Shown piece after piece: positions 55,391 through 57,233 of a DNA stretch of 57,233 nt (the stretch's first letter is position 1; each line of letters begins with the position of its first letter). The notes under the pieces were generated by a model. It was not told the DNA's origin and searched no databases. It worked only from the letters and a program-made list of their open reading frames with translations. This DNA comes from Olavius algarvensis associated proteobacterium Delta 3 (GTDB lineage: Bacteria; Desulfobacterota; Desulfobacteria; Desulfobacterales; CAFBRK01), in the NCBI GenBank assembly GCA_903231505.1, contig CAFBRK010000229.1, positions 1 to 57,233 on the forward strand, written 5' to 3'. A program made the position numbers and the translations under genes.

Positions 55391-55420
55391 AATCGTTCTA
55401 CGATTTTATGAAACGCGACG
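55386..55420. repeat. 35-bp hairpin repeat, copy 2 (covers the lutA stop)
   Basis: Matches copy 1 at 45879-45913 except for the loop (TCT in place of GGA). Begins in the lutA stop codon context. Confidence 0.75.
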
Positions 55421-55581
55421 ATGTCGCTCATCGGGCTGAAGCACCACACTTTCGCTTTTTTAAGAATTTGAATCAAATCTGATGTCGTCCCGCGCTGCAA
55501 GCAGTGGGGAATATTCAAGCTACACGGCCGGAATCCGGTGGCCCGCACACGAGATCGCACCGGCCAAGGCGATGGATCCGT

Positions 55582-57018
55582 ATGATGGATATTTCTACCG
55601 AAAAATACCGCAGCAACGCCCGGAAGGGGATCGAGAACCGGGTGCTCCAGAAGGCCCTCTACAATCTTCAGGTCAGATTCGGAAGGGGCACCGCAGAAGC
55701 ATACCGGAGACTGCCCGAAGGTCCGGAACTTCGCCGGGAAGCCCACCGCATGAGGGCCGAGGCCATCGAAAACCTGGATATTCTTCTGGAACGGCTGGCG
55801 GAAAACATCCGCGGCCGGGGTGGTCAGGTTTATTTTGCCGAAGATGCGTCGGCCGCCATCGACTATTGCCTCAATCTGGCCCGGTCCCGGAGGGTCCGCC
55901 GCGTGGTCAAGGGCAAATCGATGGTCACCGAAGAAATCGGGCTCAACGACGCGCTCATCGCTGCCGGCATCGACGTGGCCGAGACCGATCTTGGCGAATT
56001 CATCATCCAGCTTGCCGGAGAGCATCCGTCCCACATCATCGCGCCGGCGATCCACAAAACCCGGAAGGACATTGGCCGGCTGTTTGTCGAGAAACTGAGC
56101 ATCCCCTTCACCGACGACCCGCCGACACTGACCCGGGCCGCACGCAAGGCGCTTCGGGAAAAGTTTCTTTCCGCCGACATGGGCATCACCGGCTGCAACC
56201 TGGCATGTGCCGAGACCGGGCACATCACCACCCTGTCCAATGAGGGCAACATCCGCATGAGCACCACACTGCCCAGGCTGCAGGTGGTGTTCATGGGGAT
56301 GGAGCGGATCACGGCCCGTCTGGAGGATCACGACGCCCTGCTCCGCCTGCTCGCCCGGGGAGCAGCCGCCCAGACCATGGCCGGTTATGTCAGCTACATC
56401 GGCGGGCCTCGTCAAGGCTGGGAAAACGACGGCCCTGAGGAATTTCACCTGGTCATCCTCGACAACGGTCGGTCCCGGATGCTCGCCGATCCCCGGTTCC
56501 GGGAAATGCTTTACTGCATACGCTGTGCGGCCTGTCTCAATGTCTGCCCGGTTTACGGCAAAATCGGCGGACACGCCTATGGCTTCACCTACTCCGGACC
56601 GGTGGGGGCGGTCGTCACCCCCCTGATGGTGGGCCCGAACCGGGCCGCGGATTTGTGCCGGGGAGAAACCCTCTGTGAGGCCTGCAAGGACGCCTGTCCG
56701 GTGGATATCGACATTCCCCGGATGCTTCTGGAACTCCGGGCCATGCTCGCCGAGGGGGACAGGGCCTGGAAGGTTCGCCGGACCGCTCCCCTGGAAAAGA
56801 TGTTCTACGGGTTGTGGGCGTTCCTTGTAACCCACCCTCGCTTATATCATCTGGTACAGCAGGCAACTTTCTGGGGAGCAAAGCTGATGCCTCGCCATGA
56901 CGGCCGCATTCGAAAACTGCCGCCGGGACTCGACGGCTGGACTCTCAGCCGCGATCTTCCGGAACCGGCAGCAGAAAGTTTCCGACAACGCTGGAAACGA
57001 TCCGGTTTGAGTGTATGA
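55582..57018 (+). CDS. lutB: LutB-like Fe-S protein
   Basis: About 478 residues with ATG 55582 (a second in-frame ATG follows directly). N-terminal LUD-type region (NARKGIENRVLQKALY, VKGKSMVTEEIGLNDAL, HIIAPAIHKTRKDIG, GCNLACAETGHITTLSNEGN), then two ferredoxin-type clusters: C312-x2-C315-x2-C318-x3-C322 (CIRCAACLNVCPVY) and C365, C368, C372 (CEACKDACPVD). The C-terminus is helical. LutB passes lactate-derived electrons. It lies 191 bases after lutA. No LutC, permease or lactate dehydrogenase is visible before the window ends. Confidence 0.88.
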   Translation: MMDISTEKYRSNARKGIENRVLQKALYNLQVRFGRGTAEAYRRLPEGPELRREAHRMRAEAIENLDILLERLAENIRGRGGQVYFAEDASAAIDYCLNLARSRRVRRVVKGKSMVTEEIGLNDALIAAGIDVAETDLGEFIIQLAGEHPSHIIAPAIHKTRKDIGRLFVEKLSIPFTDDPPTLTRAARKALREKFLSADMGITGCNLACAETGHITTLSNEGNIRMSTTLPRLQVVFMGMERITARLEDHDALLRLLARGAAAQTMAGYVSYIGGPRQGWENDGPEEFHLVILDNGRSRMLADPRFREMLYCIRCAACLNVCPVYGKIGGHAYGFTYSGPVGAVVTPLMVGPNRAADLCRGETLCEACKDACPVDIDIPRMLLELRAMLAEGDRAWKVRRTAPLEKMFYGLWAFLVTHPRLYHLVQQATFWGAKLMPRHDGRIRKLPPGLDGWTLSRDLPEPAAESFRQRWKRSGLSV

Positions 57019-57233
57019 ATTGAATTCTGCCTGAGTTATGAAGCAACGGGGAATTGCCAAGATGCCGTTTCCCCTTGTCCCGCAGCCGAGCCCGCCACAA
57101 AAACGGCGGGGAAACATCGCAGAGCCGGGCTGAGAAGGCGCGCAAACTGTTTGAGCCTCACCGTCGGCGGGGCGAGTTTTTGCGTGCCAGGACCGGGTCG
57201 AGAAGCGCAGGGAAGTCCGGAGGACCAAGGGAC
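57019..57233. repeat. Structured tail with REP-like hairpin
   Basis: No gene. A hairpin GGCGCGCAAACT (57137-57148)/AGTTTTTGCGTGCC (57175-57188) with a loop around TTTGAGCCTCACCGTCGG, and a GTTTCCCC/GGGGAAAC pair near 57069 and 57109. It could be the start of a terminator or REP cluster; the sequence is cut by the window edge. Confidence 0.5.

Noticed and set aside
55180..56835. 551-codon frame opposite lutA/lutB
   Set aside because: Antisense to the Fe-S motifs of LutA and LutB, with no motif of its own.

Overview
The window looks like chromosomal DNA of a Desulfobacterota (deltaproteobacterial) bacterium, probably a Desulfosarcina/Desulfobacteraceae-like anaerobe. This is inferred from gene content: a HesB/IscA-type selenoprotein with an in-frame UGA, a giant 2-hydroxyacyl-CoA dehydratase activase, LL-diaminopimelate aminotransferase, LutA/LutB lactate-oxidation proteins, a di-heme peroxidase-like lipoprotein, a VPLPP-type PEP-CTERM protein, sigma-54 and PAS signalling proteins, and GC-rich genes separated by long repeat-filled spacers. 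I recognise no rRNA, tRNA, phage, integrase, transposase or CRISPR array.

Layout. 0.2-1.4 kb: a PEP-CTERM-like surface protein and a small hypothetical. 1.4-2.1 kb: repeats. 2.1-8.4 kb, minus strand: glycerol-1-phosphate dehydrogenase and an iron(III)/spermidine-type ABC importer (ATPase, fused double permease, frame-disrupted binding protein), with a repeat block between the binding-protein and permease genes. 8.9-13.6 kb, plus strand: PilZ, Nudix hydrolase, small zinc ribbon, DUF2845, FmdB-like zinc ribbon, macrodomain, the selenoprotein and a TIGR01777 epimerase. 14.3-18.2 kb, minus: orphan sigma-54 regulator, MscS channel, CNT nucleoside transporter. 18.6-35.8 kb, plus: DapL, two-domain SagB-type oxidoreductase, YyaL-like thioredoxin-domain protein, leucyl aminopeptidase, giant activase (frame-disrupted), a second SagB-type protein, hybrid histidine kinase, and a SIR2-domain protein. 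36.4-44.4 kb: tannase-family esterase, TPR protein overlapping a di-heme enzyme, MscS remnant, FtsH, YugP-like Zn-protease, receiver remnant. 44.7-45.8 kb, minus: HTH/Zn-ribbon regulator and a Zn-ribbon Nudix hydrolase. 46.2-57.0 kb, plus: frame-disrupted DNA methyltransferase, RND adaptor and pump, radical SAM protein, aldehyde dehydrogenase, LutA and LutB.

How the genes work together. LutA/LutB, the aldehyde dehydrogenase and the CoA-dehydratase activase fit anaerobic oxidation of organic acids and aldehydes. FtsH and the neighbouring membrane Zn-protease form a membrane-proteostasis pair. The 9.6-12.4 kb block joins ADP-ribose chemistry (Nudix, macrodomain) with zinc-ribbon and Fe-S/Sec proteins. 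The TPR and di-heme genes overlap and are probably translationally coupled.

The most distinctive features are the hidden selenoprotein; several families of dispersed intergenic repeats (TIR-flanked elements with a conserved GAATCCC/GGGATTC hairpin, REP-like 23-bp-arm hairpins, a 35-bp hairpin with a variable loop, a 32-bp repeat overlapping a stop codon, and 8-bp tandem arrays); and three genes broken by single frame changes, two of them in homopolymer runs (C4 and G8). The frame changes could be real (phase variation) or sequencing errors.
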